Assembly (NCBI RefSeq): GCF_019166065.1 | Contig: NZ_JAHTBN010000008.1 | Location: forward strand, 62,001 to 126,000 | Direction of reading: 5' to 3' | Length of the DNA stretch: 64,000 nt | Source: Candidimonas humi | GTDB lineage: Bacteria > Pseudomonadota > Gammaproteobacteria > Burkholderiales > Burkholderiaceae_B | Shown here: positions 28,720 to 39,376 of the stretch, one piece after another | Layout: each line of letters begins with the position of its first letter | How positions within the stretch are numbered: the stretch's first letter is position 1 | Translations under genes and position numbers: made by a program | The notes under the pieces: model-generated | The model's database searches: none | Told to the model about the DNA's origin: nothing | Seen by the model: the letters and a program-made list of their open reading frames with translations, nothing else

Positions 28720-29682
28720 TCAGAAGCCGGCCTGATCGAGTTCCGCGCGAGTCGGCAGGCCCTCGGTATCGCCCAGTACCTGCACTGCGCGCGCGCCTAT
28801 CCAGGCGCCGCGCGTCACCGCGGCGCTTATGTCCAGGCCTTCCAGCAGGCCGCTGATCACACCCACCGCGAAGCCGTCGCCCGCGCCGACCGTGTCGATC
28901 ACATGGGCCACGGGAAAGCCGGGCACCCGGCCCGTGCCTTCGGGGCCGTCGTAATAAGCGCCTGCCGGGCCGAGCTTGACCACCACGCGCTGCACGCCGC
29001 GTTCGCGGTAGAACGCGGCCACGCCCTCGGGCGTGTCGCGGCCCGTAAGCAGGCGCCCTTCTTCGATGCCCGGCAACACCCAGTGGGCCAGCACCGCCAG
29101 ATCGTTGATCCCCTGGCACATGGCATCGGCCGAAGACCAGAGGCTGGGCCGCAAATTCGTGTCGAAGGACACGCTGCGGCCGGCATCGCGCATCAGAGTC
29201 ATGGCGCGGCGATTGACTTCGCGGCAATTGGCCGACACGGCCGCGAACACGCCGGTCGCGTGCAGATGCCGCGCACCCAGCAGCCAGGCCTCGTCGAGGT
29301 CGTCCGGCTGCATCAGGCTCGCGGCCGAACCCTTGCGGTGATATTCGACCGGAGGATCGCTGCCGTCGGTCACGCGGCCCTTGAACTGCAGCCCCGTGCG
29401 CTGCTGCGCATCGACCTCCACGTGCGAGCAATCGATACCCTCGCGCCGCATCTCGTCCAGCAGATAGCGGCCCATGGAGTCGGCGCCGAGCCGGCTGGCC
29501 CAGCCCACGTTCAGGCCCAGGCGCGCCAGGCCGATGGCCACATTGGTTTCCGCGCCGGCCGTGCGCTTGGTGTAGGACTGCGCCTGTTCTATCGGGCCGG
29601 GCCGGTCGGCGATCAGCATCATCATGGCCTCGCCGAAGGTCACCACGTCCAGGGCCGCGGCTCCATTGTTCGACCGCATCAT
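28720..29682 (-). CDS. kdgK: 2-keto-3-deoxygluconate kinase (PfkB family)
   Basis: Phosphorylates KDG to KDPG, which Eda then splits. PfkB-fold, 320 residues, with the ATP-site motif DTVGAGDGFAVGV and the substrate region VVTFGEAMMMLIAD and TAGAETNVAIGLARLG. ATG at 29682 overlaps the upstream stop (ATGA) with AGGAG ahead. Last gene of the minus-strand LacI/ABC/isomerase run and convergent with eda, so both ends feed the ED pathway. Confidence 0.88.
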   Translation of the reverse strand: MMRSNNGAAALDVVTFGEAMMMLIADRPGPIEQAQSYTKRTAGAETNVAIGLARLGLNVGWASRLGADSMGRYLLDEMRREGIDCSHVEVDAQQRTGLQFKGRVTDGSDPPVEYHRKGSAASLMQPDDLDEAWLLGARHLHATGVFAAVSANCREVNRRAMTLMRDAGRSVSFDTNLRPSLWSSADAMCQGINDLAVLAHWVLPGIEEGRLLTGRDTPEGVAAFYRERGVQRVVVKLGPAGAYYDGPEGTGRVPGFPVAHVIDTVGAGDGFAVGVISGLLEGLDISAAVTRGAWIGARAVQVLGDTEGLPTRAELDQAGF

Positions 29683-30485
29683 TGCAGGGAGCTCCTGAGC
29701 TGGCGCAACTGGCCTACCGCCGCGCGCGTCACGGCCAGCAGGTCGTCGCCCTGCAGCGGATATTCGATGGCGCAAGGCGCATCGGCCGGCATGGCCTCGA
29801 ACACCGCCCGCCACGGCGCAGCGGAATCGGCCAGCCCGACCGCCACCCAGCGCTCGGGGCGGCGCTGCACGCCCTTGCAATGTACGTAGCGCACGCGCGC
29901 GGCAAAGCACTCGGCGGCGCGCAGCGAACTTTCGCCCACCCAATGCCAGTTGCCCATGTCGAAGGTCATGCCCAGCGGCAGGCCGGCGCTTTCGGCCGCC
30001 GCGAAGAACCGTTTCAATGCCGAGATGCTGCCGGCGGCCACGGTCTGGTCGTTCTCGATCAGCAAGGCGGCGGGCGCCGCGTCCAGCCGCGCCTTGAGGT
30101 CCATCAGCGTCGCGCCCGAGGCGGGCTTGAAGCCGCCTATCGACATCTTCAGCACCCTCGCGCCCAGCGCCCGCGCCGCCGCCATGCCCCGGTCCAGGGC
30201 CGCGCCGTCCAGCGCGCCGGCCTCGTCCCACAAGCCCTCGGGGCTGGAATAGACGCCGCTCATGCCGGTGTCGCGCAGCAATGCGGCCAGTTCCGGCAAT
30301 TCGCGCTGCGGCTGCATCAGCAGTTCGCCGCGTACCTCGACGCCGTCGGCGCCCGCCTGGCGGCAAAGGTCGGCGAACCAGCGCTGGCCGTGCCGCCGCA
30401 CCTCCGCGGCGCCGAAGGAAGACAGGGACACGATGATGCGTGCCGGGCAGGACTCGGAAGAAGATGCGGAAGAAGATATCGTCAT
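29679..30485 (-). CDS. Sugar phosphate isomerase/epimerase (AP-endonuclease-2-like TIM barrel)
   Basis: 268 residues of the xylose-isomerase-like TIM-barrel family. Metal/active-site-like pieces: DGVEVRGELLMQ, LIENDQTV, TFDMGNWHWVG, YVHCKGVQ and CAIEYPLQGDD. Starts at ATG 30485; the preceding ribosome site is weak and a start a few codons further in is possible. Coupled to kdgK by a 4-bp overlap, so it likely converts the imported sugar acid toward KDG. The exact reaction cannot be read from sequence. Confidence 0.82.
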   Translation of the reverse strand: MTISSSASSSESCPARIIVSLSSFGAAEVRRHGQRWFADLCRQAGADGVEVRGELLMQPQRELPELAALLRDTGMSGVYSSPEGLWDEAGALDGAALDRGMAAARALGARVLKMSIGGFKPASGATLMDLKARLDAAPAALLIENDQTVAAGSISALKRFFAAAESAGLPLGMTFDMGNWHWVGESSLRAAECFAARVRYVHCKGVQRRPERWVAVGLADSAAPWRAVFEAMPADAPCAIEYPLQGDDLLAVTRAAVGQLRQLRSSLQ

Positions 30486-30576
30486 GGATGTACGCGATGT
30501 ATCGCCGGCCCGGCCCGGACGCGGCCGGCCGCGGCGGGCTGGCCGCGCGCCGGCAGGCTGGCGGGCATGAGCAGGT

Positions 30577-31371
<795 letters not shown>

Positions 31372-31387
31372 GGTGCGATCGCCGCGA

Positions 31388-32194
31388 TCAGGACGCGCTC
31401 AGCTTGGGCAAGTCCACGCCCAGCCATTTCTTGTACAGCTTGTTGAATTCGCCGTTGGCGATGTTCTTGGCCACCAAGTCATTGACGGTCTTGAGCGTAT
31501 TGGGTTCGCCGGGACGCATCGCCACCGCCATTTCCTGCTGCAGCAGCACGAACTTCGGCGCATAGCGATCGGGCGCGCGCTTGGAGATTTGCGCGGCCAC
31601 CGTGGTCGAGCAGCCGATGGCATCCACCTGGCCCGACAGCAGCGCCTGCATGGCCGACGCGTCGTCGTCGAAGCGGCGGATATTGGCGCTCTTGGGCGCA
31701 ATCTTGGTCACCGCGATGTCCTGGGTGCTGGCGCGCGCCACGCCGATGCGCAGGCCGGCCAGGTCGGCCGCCGACTTGATCTTGGCGTCCTTGCCGCCGA
31801 ACAGCACGATCTGCGCCGCCGAATAGGGCCGCGAGAACTGCACCTGCTTGGCGCGTGCGGGCGTGATGGCCAACGAAGCGACCAGCAGGTCGACCTTGTT
31901 GGTCAGCAGGAAGGGAATGCGGTTCGGGCCCGTGACCGGCACGATCTTGAGCTTGACGCCCAGGTCCTTGGCCAGCACCTTGGCCACGTCGGCGTCATAG
32001 CCGTCGGGCTGGTTCTGCGAATTCATGATGCCGTAGGGCGGGAAATCCACCAGCATGCCGACGGTAAGCTCGCCCTTCTGCTTGACCTGGTCTATGGTTT
32101 CGGCCTGCGCGGCGGCAGCGCCCAGCGCCAGCACACCGGCGCCGGCCAATAGCGTCGCGCCCATCAGGGTGCGGAATTTTTTGCCTAGGAACAT
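31388..32194 (-). CDS. Polar-amino-acid-type ABC receptor (SBP family 3)
   Basis: 268 residues with a signal peptide (1-31, core GATLLAGAGVLALGAAAAQA). The family-3 body includes LTVGMLVDFPPYGIMN, GYDADVAKVLAKDLGV, DLLVASLAITPARA and the C-terminal GEFNKLYKKWLG. Family 3 normally binds amino acids or opines; here the neighbours are sugar-acid genes, so an acidic sugar or amino-sugar acid is plausible but unproven. Confidence 0.92.
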   Translation of the reverse strand: MFLGKKFRTLMGATLLAGAGVLALGAAAAQAETIDQVKQKGELTVGMLVDFPPYGIMNSQNQPDGYDADVAKVLAKDLGVKLKIVPVTGPNRIPFLLTNKVDLLVASLAITPARAKQVQFSRPYSAAQIVLFGGKDAKIKSAADLAGLRIGVARASTQDIAVTKIAPKSANIRRFDDDASAMQALLSGQVDAIGCSTTVAAQISKRAPDRYAPKFVLLQQEMAVAMRPGEPNTLKTVNDLVAKNIANGEFNKLYKKWLGVDLPKLSAS

Positions 32195-32255
32195 GGTTGG
32201 TCTCCGAGAATTGAAACTGAAGCTGGGTTGAAGAAGAAACTGAGCCGGCCCGCGC

Positions 32256-32909
32256 TCATCGCGCCAACGCCGCGGCCAGGCGGCGCTCCATGTGAGCGGC
32301 CAGCAGCGACAGGGGCCAGCACAATATGAAGTAGATCGCGGCCACTTCCGAGAACACCAGCATGGGCTGGAAAGTGGCGTTGTTGATGATCTGCCCGGCG
32401 CGGGTCAATTCGGTGAAGCCGATGATGGCCGCCAGCGACGTGCCCTTGACGATCTGCACCAGGTAGCCCACTGTGGGCGGCACGGCGATCTTCAGCGCCT
32501 GCGGCAGTATGACTTCGCGCATCTTCCAGCGGTACGACAGGCCCAGCGCCTCGGCGGCTTCCCATTGGCCGCGCGGAATGGCCTCGATGCAGCCGCGCCA
32601 GATCTCGCCCAGGAAGGCGCCGCTGTTCAGCGTGAGCGCCACGCCCGCCGCGACCCAGGGGTTGACCTCCAGGCCCACGACCGGGAAACCGAAAAAGATC
32701 AGGAACAACTGCAGCAGCAGCGGCGTGCCGCGGAACAACTGGATGAAGCCTATGGCCAGCACGCGCAATGTCTTGTGCTCGGCGGTGCGCGCCAGGGCCA
32801 CGATCAGGCCGACGATGCCCCCGCCTATGAAGGCCAGCAGGGACAACAGGATGGTCCATCTGGCAGCATCCAGGATGAACATGAATTCCGAGTAGCCGAA
32901 GGTGCGCAT
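32256..32909 (-). CDS. Polar-amino-acid-type ABC permease (second)
   Basis: 217 residues, HisMQ-type. Shows IQLFRGTPLLLQLFL and the EAA loop GQWEAAEALGLSYRWKMREVILPQAL. Start ATG at 32909 overlaps the previous stop as TAATG. It pairs with the permease upstream as a heterodimer. Confidence 0.93.
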   Translation of the reverse strand: MRTFGYSEFMFILDAARWTILLSLLAFIGGGIVGLIVALARTAEHKTLRVLAIGFIQLFRGTPLLLQLFLIFFGFPVVGLEVNPWVAAGVALTLNSGAFLGEIWRGCIEAIPRGQWEAAEALGLSYRWKMREVILPQALKIAVPPTVGYLVQIVKGTSLAAIIGFTELTRAGQIINNATFQPMLVFSEVAAIYFILCWPLSLLAAHMERRLAAALAR

Positions 32910-33580
32910 TATCGACGGTCCGGATAGTTCAGTCCCCACTGGTACACCAGTCGGAACAGGTACGAGAATATGAGCGTCAGCAGCAGGTAGATCGCCGTCA
33001 CCACGATGTAGATCTCGAAGCTGCGGAAGGTCTCCGATTGCAGATTGGCCGCGACCGAGGTCAAGTCGTCGGCCGAGATCACCGACACCACGCTGGAGGC
33101 CAGCATCAGCAGGATGAACTGGCTGGTGAGCGCGGGATAGATGGCGCGCAAGGCCGGCTTGAGCACCACGTAGCGGAAGATTTCATAGCGCGACAGGTTC
33201 AGCGCCAGGCCGGCCTCGATCTGCCCCTTGGGGATGGATTCGATGCCGGCGCGCACGATCTCGGTGGCGTAGGCGCCCAGGTTGACCACCATGGCCACCA
33301 GCGCCGCGGTATGCGAGGACCAGCGCACGCCCGCCGCGGGCAGCGCAAAATAAAAGAAGAACAGTTGCACCAGGAACGGCGTATTGCGGATCAGCTCGAT
33401 ATAGGCGTTGATCAGCCAGCGCAGCGACCGCGGCCCCGAGGTCTTGCCCCAGGCGCACAGGATCGCCACGATCAGCCCGAACAGCATCGACAAGAACGAC
33501 AACTGGATGGTGATCCAGGTGCCGCGCAGCAGCAGCGGCCACGCGTCGAAGACGGGTGCGAATTGAAAAGAGTAAGTCAC
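32909..33580 (-). CDS. Polar-amino-acid-type ABC permease (first)
   Basis: 223 residues, five predicted helices. Shows YIELIRNTPFLVQLFFFY and the EAA loop GQIEAGLALNLSRYEIFRYVVLKPAL. The GTG at 33580 gives the usual N-terminus; an upstream ATG would add a basic Gly-rich stretch. It is the first transport gene behind the LacI operator at 33648. Confidence 0.91.
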   Translation of the reverse strand: MTYSFQFAPVFDAWPLLLRGTWITIQLSFLSMLFGLIVAILCAWGKTSGPRSLRWLINAYIELIRNTPFLVQLFFFYFALPAAGVRWSSHTAALVAMVVNLGAYATEIVRAGIESIPKGQIEAGLALNLSRYEIFRYVVLKPALRAIYPALTSQFILLMLASSVVSVISADDLTSVAANLQSETFRSFEIYIVVTAIYLLLTLIFSYLFRLVYQWGLNYPDRR

Positions 33581-33647
33581 TGGTCCACTGCCCTTGGCCG
33601 CGATTGCGCCGGCTCGTCCTCCATTGCACCGGCCTCGCGACAGCAAC

Positions 33648-33661
33648 TGAAACCGGTTTCA
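33648..33661. promoter_or_regulatory. LacI-family operator TGAAACCGGTTTCA
   Basis: Perfect 14-bp palindrome with a central CCGG core, typical of LacI/GalR regulators. It lies between the LacI gene and the first permease, with TTGACT upstream of it on the minus strand. It probably controls the transporter-isomerase-kinase operon. Confidence 0.72.
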
Positions 33662-33712
33662 AGTTTCCAGAAGTTTAGTCAAGCGAGGAGAAAAAGTCGA
33701 ATAGTAGTTACC

Positions 33713-34765
33713 CTAGGAATGCTTGCCGGCGGCGGCCGGCCTGGAAGAGCCGCGCACATTCAGCGTGCCCGGCAGCAAAATCCGGCGCGGCGCCGCGGCG
33801 CCGCCGTCCAGGCGTTCTATCAGGCACTGCGCAGCCCAGCGGCCCAATTCGCCGGTGGGCTGCGACACGGTGCTGATGCCGGGCCCCACGTAGGGAGCCC
33901 ACTCGGTCTCGTCGATGCCCACCAGCCCGATGTCCTCGCCCAGCCGCCAGCCCAGGCGGGCCATCGCAGCCACCACCCGCAAGGTCACGACGGCATTGCT
34001 GGATATCACCGCGGGCAGGCGCCCGCCTTTGCGCGCCCGCGTGCTCAAGGAGCGCAGGGCCGCATCCAGCGCCGCGTCATCGCCGGCCGCGCTCTCGAAG
34101 TACTGGCCGCGGGTTCGGCCGGCGGCGCCCGTCGCGAGAAAGGCCTGGAATTCCTGCACCCGCTCGATACGCGAACTGACGGTGCCCAGGGGTTCAGTGG
34201 CCAGCAGCAGCTCGCCGTAGCCGGCCTCGATCAAATGCGTGGCGCACAGATCGATGGCCTGCCGGTTGTCCAGCGACACGAAATCCACGTCCAGCCCCGC
34301 GTGCAGGCGGTCGACCAGCACCACAGGCTTGCCCTGGCGCGCGGTTTCCATCACAGCGCCCGGATCGTGGCCCATGGTGTTCAGTATGTAGCCTTCGACC
34401 CGATACGAAGACAGCGCGCGGATGCCGGCGCTTTCGCGCTCGATCTCGTTGCCCAGGTTGAACAGCATCACCAGGTAGCCGGCCGCGCGGCAGGCCATTT
34501 CCGCGCCGCGCAGCACCGCCACCGAATACGGATTGGTGATGTCCGCCAGCACCAGGCCGATGAGCCGGGAGCGGCCGCGCTTGAGCGCCTGCGCCATGGG
34601 GCTGGGTGTATAGCCGAGTTCGCTGATCGCCACTTCCACCCGCTGCGCGATCTCGGACGACAGCAGCGTCTCGCGATGATTCAGGAATCGCGAGACGGTC
34701 GCCTTGGATACCCCTGCGCGGCGCGCCACATCGGCGATCGTCGCGCGGGCTGCGCTCTGGGTCAT
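33713..34765 (-). CDS. LacI-family repressor of the sugar-acid transport operon
   Basis: 350 residues. N-terminal HTH ATIADVARRAGVSKATVSRFL and hinge region, then a periplasmic-binding-like effector domain from about residue 60 with LIGLVLADITNPYS and VGIDETEWA. It sits upstream of the transport genes on the same strand, and the operator at 33648 lies between. It resembles gluconate/ketogluconate repressors of the GntR-LacI subgroup in general layout only. It is divergent from zwf. Confidence 0.9.
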   Translation of the reverse strand: MTQSAARATIADVARRAGVSKATVSRFLNHRETLLSSEIAQRVEVAISELGYTPSPMAQALKRGRSRLIGLVLADITNPYSVAVLRGAEMACRAAGYLVMLFNLGNEIERESAGIRALSSYRVEGYILNTMGHDPGAVMETARQGKPVVLVDRLHAGLDVDFVSLDNRQAIDLCATHLIEAGYGELLLATEPLGTVSSRIERVQEFQAFLATGAAGRTRGQYFESAAGDDAALDAALRSLSTRARKGGRLPAVISSNAVVTLRVVAAMARLGWRLGEDIGLVGIDETEWAPYVGPGISTVSQPTGELGRWAAQCLIERLDGGAAAPRRILLPGTLNVRGSSRPAAAGKHS

Positions 34766-35045
34766 GAGTATTCGATGGTGATGATGGAGTAAGCGGCCGC
34801 GTAGCGGCGGCCACAAAATATGCCACAAGCCTTGCATTGTAGCCAGTGCCCCGAACGGCCGGCGCGCAGGCTGCCCAGGTTGCGCCGCCGGTGCAATGCC
34901 GATACGATGCCGCCCTGCCGGGGGCCCGGCGGCGGCATCCGCCCGCCGCTTTACATCAAGAAGAGGATGTAGCCTAATTGAGTTTTAGCCCCATGGCGTG
35001 CCGCGCTGCGCTGCCCGCGCGCCATACACACAGGAACCTACCGGC

Positions 35046-36506
35046 ATGTCCAGCACTCCCGCCTTCGATATGGTGTTCTTCGGCGGCACGGGCGATCTCG
35101 CCCTGCGCAAGCTGCTGCCCGCGCTGTACGAGGCACACAAGGCAGGCACGCTGCATCCCGACGGCCTCATATATGCGCTGGGGCGCAAGGCCCTGGGGCA
35201 GGAAGGCTATCTGGCGCTGCTCGACGAACAGGTCAAGCCCAGGCTCGGCGCCAATCTCGACGGACAGGCCTGGCAAGGCTTCCTGCGGCGCGTACGCTTC
35301 CAGCGCCTCGAGGCCGGCTCGGCGGCCGACTACGAGGCCCTGGCGCAGTCGCTGGGACACGATCCGGGCCGCATCACCGTGTACTACCTGGCCACCGCGC
35401 CGCAGCTCTTCACGCAGATTTGCGAACACCTGGCTGCAGCCGGGCTGAACCACGCCGGCGTGCGCATCGTGCTGGAAAAGCCCCTGGGCCACGACCTGGA
35501 ATCCTACGAAGCCATCAACGCCGCGGTGGGCCGCTGCTTCCAGGAAAACCAGATCTACCGCATTGACCATTACCTGGGCAAGGAATCGGTGCAGAACCTG
35601 ATGGCGATACGCTTCGGCAATGCGCTGTTCGAGCCGCTGTGGCGGCGCGAATGGATAGAAAACGTCCAGATCACCATCGCCGAAGAGCTCGGCGTCGAAG
35701 AGCGCGGCGAATTCTACGACCGCACCGGCGCCCTGCGCGACATGCTGCAGAACCACCTGCTGCAGCTATTGTGCATCGTCGCCATGGAACCGCCCGCCAG
35801 CCTGGACGAAGACGCGGTGCGCGGCGAGAAGCTGAAAGTACTGAAATCCCTCAAGCCGTTTTCGGCCGAAGACGTCATCAGCAAGACCGTGCGCGGCCAA
35901 TACGGCCGCGGCGCGATCGACGGCCTGCCTGTGCCCGCCTATCGCGAAGAACACAAGGTGGCGCCCGACAGCAATACCGAGACCTTCGTGGCGCTGCAGG
36001 CCGAAATTTCCAACTGGCGCTGGGCCGGCGTGCCCTTCTTCCTGCGCACCGGTAAGCGCATGCAGGAACGCGTGGCCGAGATCGTCATCAATTTCCGCAA
36101 CGTGCCGCACGCCGTCTTTCCCAAGCCGCTGGGCCTGCATTCGGCCAACCGCCTCGTGATCCGCTTGCAGCCCAAGGAAAGCATACGCCTGTATTTCCTC
36201 GCCAAAGAACCCGGCGACGCAATGAACCTGCAACCCACCTACCTGAACCTGGACTTCCACACCATGTTCAAGGCGCGCTGGGCCGACGCCTACGAACGCC
36301 TGCTGCTGGACGTCATCCGCGGCCGGCTGGCGCTGTTCATGCGCCGTGACGAACTGGCGCAAGCCTGGGCCTGGGTCGAGCCCATCATCGATTCCTGGGA
36401 ACAGAACCGCATCGCCCCCCGCCCCTATACCGCCGGCACCTGGGGTCCTGCAGCCTCCAGCGGGCTGCTGTCGCGCGCCGGCGCCGCATGGCACGAAGAA
36501 ACATGA
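35046..36506 (+). CDS. zwf: Glucose-6-phosphate 1-dehydrogenase
   Basis: Oxidises glucose 6-phosphate to 6-phosphogluconolactone with reduction of NAD(P). 486 residues. N-terminal nucleotide motif [17 protein letters not shown] and the active-site signature [13 protein letters not shown] (with catalytic His) are present. AGGAA precedes the ATG at 35046. Coupled to pgl by a 4-bp overlap. A degenerate TGTAG half of a HexR box lies at 34968 but lacks the second arm. Confidence 0.95.
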   Translation: MSSTPAFDMVFFGGTGDLALRKLLPALYEAHKAGTLHPDGLIYALGRKALGQEGYLALLDEQVKPRLGANLDGQAWQGFLRRVRFQRLEAGSAADYEALAQSLGHDPGRITVYYLATAPQLFTQICEHLAAAGLNHAGVRIVLEKPLGHDLESYEAINAAVGRCFQENQIYRIDHYLGKESVQNLMAIRFGNALFEPLWRREWIENVQITIAEELGVEERGEFYDRTGALRDMLQNHLLQLLCIVAMEPPASLDEDAVRGEKLKVLKSLKPFSAEDVISKTVRGQYGRGAIDGLPVPAYREEHKVAPDSNTETFVALQAEISNWRWAGVPFFLRTGKRMQERVAEIVINFRNVPHAVFPKPLGLHSANRLVIRLQPKESIRLYFLAKEPGDAMNLQPTYLNLDFHTMFKARWADAYERLLLDVIRGRLALFMRRDELAQAWAWVEPIIDSWEQNRIAPRPYTAGTWGPAASSGLLSRAGAAWHEET

Positions 36507-37183
36507 TGAATCTGCATACCTATGCCGACGAGGCTTCCTGCGTGCGCGAACTGGCCGCGGCCATCGCCGCGATCCTCGGCCAGGCCATCGGCGAGCAAGG
36601 CCGCGCAGGCCTGGCCGTCTCGGGCGGGCGCTCGCCGATAGCCCTGTTCGAGGCTCTGTCGAATACTGAACTGGACTGGTCCCGGGTCGATATCTCGCTG
36701 GTGGACGAACGCTTCGTCGCCCCGTCCGACCCGGACAGCAACGAAGGGCTGGTGCGCCGCTATCTGTTGCAGGCACGCGCCGCGCAGGCCCGTTTCACCG
36801 GCCTGGTCAGCGACCCCGCAAGCATGGCTGCCAGCCTGGAACGAGCCAACCAGGCTACGGGCGAACTGACGCTGGCCTTGCTCGGCATGGGCGAAGACGG
36901 CCACACCGCGTCGTTGTTCCCGCAGGCCCCCGAACTGGCGCAGGCGCTCGACCCGGCCCAGGCCTTGCGCTATGTAAGCGTCACGCCGGAAAGCGCGGCG
37001 CACCTGCGCATCAGCATGACCTTGGCGGCCTTGCTGCGTGCCCGGCGCCGCATCCTGTTCATCGGCGGCGCGGCCAAGCGCGCCGTGTTCGAACGAGCCT
37101 GCATCACCAAGACCAAGGCCATGCCGGTCAGCTTCCTGCTCGACCAGCCCGACTCCCCCATCGATGTCTACTGGCATCCTTGA
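36503..37183 (+). CDS. pgl: 6-phosphogluconolactonase
   Basis: Hydrolyses the lactone made by Zwf. 226 residues; motifs [26 protein letters not shown] and [15 protein letters not shown]. The ATG at 36503 overlaps the zwf stop (ATGA). Confidence 0.93.
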   Translation: MMNLHTYADEASCVRELAAAIAAILGQAIGEQGRAGLAVSGGRSPIALFEALSNTELDWSRVDISLVDERFVAPSDPDSNEGLVRRYLLQARAAQARFTGLVSDPASMAASLERANQATGELTLALLGMGEDGHTASLFPQAPELAQALDPAQALRYVSVTPESAAHLRISMTLAALLRARRRILFIGGAAKRAVFERACITKTKAMPVSFLLDQPDSPIDVYWHP

Positions 37184-37375
37184 CCGGCAGCCCTCTCTTG
37201 ACTGGCAGTGCCCTTGCCTCTGCGGGCTCGGCCGGCCCTCGCCCGCCGAAAGCCCACGAGCGGCCGGCCCTGACGGGAACCCCTCCGGTCACTATCGCAG
37301 GCATGGCGCCTCGGCTTACACTTCGGGGACAGCCTGCCTGAACTAAATTCTTTCACCACCTGCAACCGTTTCACT

Positions 37376-38251
37376 ATGGCCGCCGACACCGACACCATGC
37401 TGCAGCACATTGCCCAACGGCTGGACCACTACAGCGAAGCCGAAGGCAAGGTCGCCCGGCTGGTGCTGGACCAGCCCAATGCCATCGCCGATTCCGCCGT
37501 CGGCGAAGTCGCCAGGCTCGCCCAGGTCAGCGAGCCCACCGTCATACGCTTCTGCCGCTCGCTGGGCTACCGCGGCTGGTCCGATTTCAAGCTGCGGCTG
37601 GCCGCCGGACTGATGGTCGGCGTGCCCTACGTACATTCCAATCTGCGCCCCGCCGACGCGATCTCGACGCTGGCCGCCAAGGTGTTCGACAACGCCGTCT
37701 CGGCCCTGCTGCGCACGCGCAACGACATCGACCCCGAGCGCGTGGATGCCGCGATTTCGCTGCTGTGCGGCGCGCGCCGCATCGAGTTCTACGGCGTGGG
37801 CAACTCGGGCATCGTGGCCGCCGACGCGCAGCATAAATTCTTCCGCTACGACGTCGCCACGGTCGCCTACGCCGACACGCACACGCAGCTCATGGCCGCG
37901 TCGCTGCTGGGGCCGCGCGACGTGCTGGTGGCTATTTCCCATTCCGGCCGCTCGCGCGAACTGCTGGACGCCGTGAGCCTGGCCGCCGGCAACGGCTGCC
38001 CGATCGTCGCCATCACCGCCTCGCACACGCCTCTGGCGGACATGGCCACCGTGCTGCTGCGCGCCGACACCCAGGAAGACACCGAAATCTACAGCCCCAT
38101 GCTTTCGCGCCTGGTGCACCTGACGATTATCGACCTGCTGGCTCTGGGCGCGGCCCTGCGGCGCGGCGCAGGCATCAGCGCAGTATTGGAAAAAACCAAG
38201 CAAAGCCTGAAGCGGCATCGCACCGCCAAGACGCGCACACCACGGAAATGA
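37376..38251 (+). CDS. hexR: HexR-type RpiR-family regulator
   Basis: 291 residues. N-terminal RpiR helix-turn-helix (EVARLAQVSEPTVIRFCRSL) and a SIS sugar-phosphate-binding domain at about 125-265 with YGVGNSGIVAADAQHKF and ISHSGRSRELLDAV. HexR represses ED genes and is released by KDPG; two matching boxes lie upstream of edd at 25770 and 25866. Its gene follows zwf-pgl by 190 bp. Confidence 0.92.
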   Translation: MAADTDTMLQHIAQRLDHYSEAEGKVARLVLDQPNAIADSAVGEVARLAQVSEPTVIRFCRSLGYRGWSDFKLRLAAGLMVGVPYVHSNLRPADAISTLAAKVFDNAVSALLRTRNDIDPERVDAAISLLCGARRIEFYGVGNSGIVAADAQHKFFRYDVATVAYADTHTQLMAASLLGPRDVLVAISHSGRSRELLDAVSLAAGNGCPIVAITASHTPLADMATVLLRADTQEDTEIYSPMLSRLVHLTIIDLLALGAALRRGAGISAVLEKTKQSLKRHRTAKTRTPRK

Positions 38252-38252
38252 C

Positions 38253-39350
38253 ATGAACATTCCCACCGCATACCCTGCCGGCCTCGAGCAGTTCGTGCGC
38301 AGCCTGCCCAAGGCGGAACTGCATCTGCACATCGAAGGCACACTGGAACCCGAACTGATCTTCGAACTCGCCGCCCGCAACGGCGTCGCCCTGCCCTACG
38401 CCTCGGTACAGGCGTTGCGCGACGCCTATCAATTCACCGATCTCCAGTCCTTTCTCGACCTCTACTACGCCGGGGCCGGCGTGCTGCTCACCGAACGCGA
38501 CTTCTACGACATGACCATGGCCTACCTGCGCCGCGCCCGATCCGAAGGCGTGGTGCATGCTGAAATCATGTTCGACCCGCAGACCCACACCGCGCGCGGC
38601 GTGGCGATCGAAGCCGTCTTCGCCGGCATAGCACGCGCGCTGCGTGAAATGCGCGACACCGCGGGCATGAGCGGCTGCCTGCTGATGAGCTTCCTGCGCC
38701 ATCTTTCCGAACAGGACGCCGTCGACACCCTGGACGCGGCGCTGCCGCTGCGCACGCAATACGCCGACGTATGGACGGGCATAGGCCTGGACTCGGGCGA
38801 GCGCGGCAATCCTCCCGAAAAATTCCGGCGCGTGTATGCGCGCTGCCGCGAACTGGGCTTCCGCCTGGTAGCCCATGCCGGCGAAGAAGGGCCGGCGGCC
38901 TATGTGCAAGACGCGCTCGACATGCTGCACGTAGAGCGCATAGACCATGGCGTGCACAGCGAAGACGATCCGGCCCTGACACAAAGGCTGCGCGAACAGC
39001 GCACGCCGCTCACCGTCTGCCCGCTGTCCAATTTGAAGCTGTGCGTCGTAGATTCATTGGACAAACACAACCTGGCGCGCCTGCTGCGCCAGGGGCTGTG
39101 CATCACCATCAACTCCGACGACCCCGCCTACTTCGGCGGCTACCTGCTGGACAACTACCTGGCCAGCGCGCAGGCGCTGGGCCTGAGCCGCGCCGAGCTG
39201 GCGACCCTCGCCGAAAACAGCCTGCAGGCCTCGTTCCTGCCTGCCGCACGCAAACAGGAACTGGTGCAAAGACTGCGCGACACCGTTGACCGTGACCGTG
39301 ACCGTGACCGTGACCGGGACCGGGACCGGGACGGTGACGGCATCCATTGA
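38253..39350 (+). CDS. Adenine deaminase of the adenosine-deaminase-like family
   Basis: Metal-dependent deaminase, 365 residues. Zinc and catalytic residues appear in ELHLHIEGTLEP, VAHAGEE, RIDHGVHSEDD and NSDDPAYFGG. RIDHG in place of RIGHG is the pattern of bacterial adenine deaminases rather than true adenosine deaminases. One base separates it from hexR. The last ~20 residues are (Asp-Arg)n encoded by a hexamer array, not part of the fold. Confidence 0.88.
   Translation: MNIPTAYPAGLEQFVRSLPKAELHLHIEGTLEPELIFELAARNGVALPYASVQALRDAYQFTDLQSFLDLYYAGAGVLLTERDFYDMTMAYLRRARSEGVVHAEIMFDPQTHTARGVAIEAVFAGIARALREMRDTAGMSGCLLMSFLRHLSEQDAVDTLDAALPLRTQYADVWTGIGLDSGERGNPPEKFRRVYARCRELGFRLVAHAGEEGPAAYVQDALDMLHVERIDHGVHSEDDPALTQRLREQRTPLTVCPLSNLKLCVVDSLDKHNLARLLRQGLCITINSDDPAYFGGYLLDNYLASAQALGLSRAELATLAENSLQASFLPAARKQELVQRLRDTVDRDRDRDRDRDRDRDGDGIH
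39288..39341. repeat. Hexanucleotide tandem array in the adenine deaminase 3' end
   Basis: Nine 6-bp units: GACCGT four times, GACCGG three times, GACGGT and a degenerate last unit. It encodes the repeating Asp-Arg C-terminal tail; unit-number changes keep the reading frame. Confidence 0.85.
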
Positions 39351-39376
39351 AGCCGCGCAAGCCCACGGAGCCCTCC

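Noticed and set aside
34968-34982. TGTAG half-site before zwf as a HexR box
   Set aside because: Second arm absent; too many mismatches.
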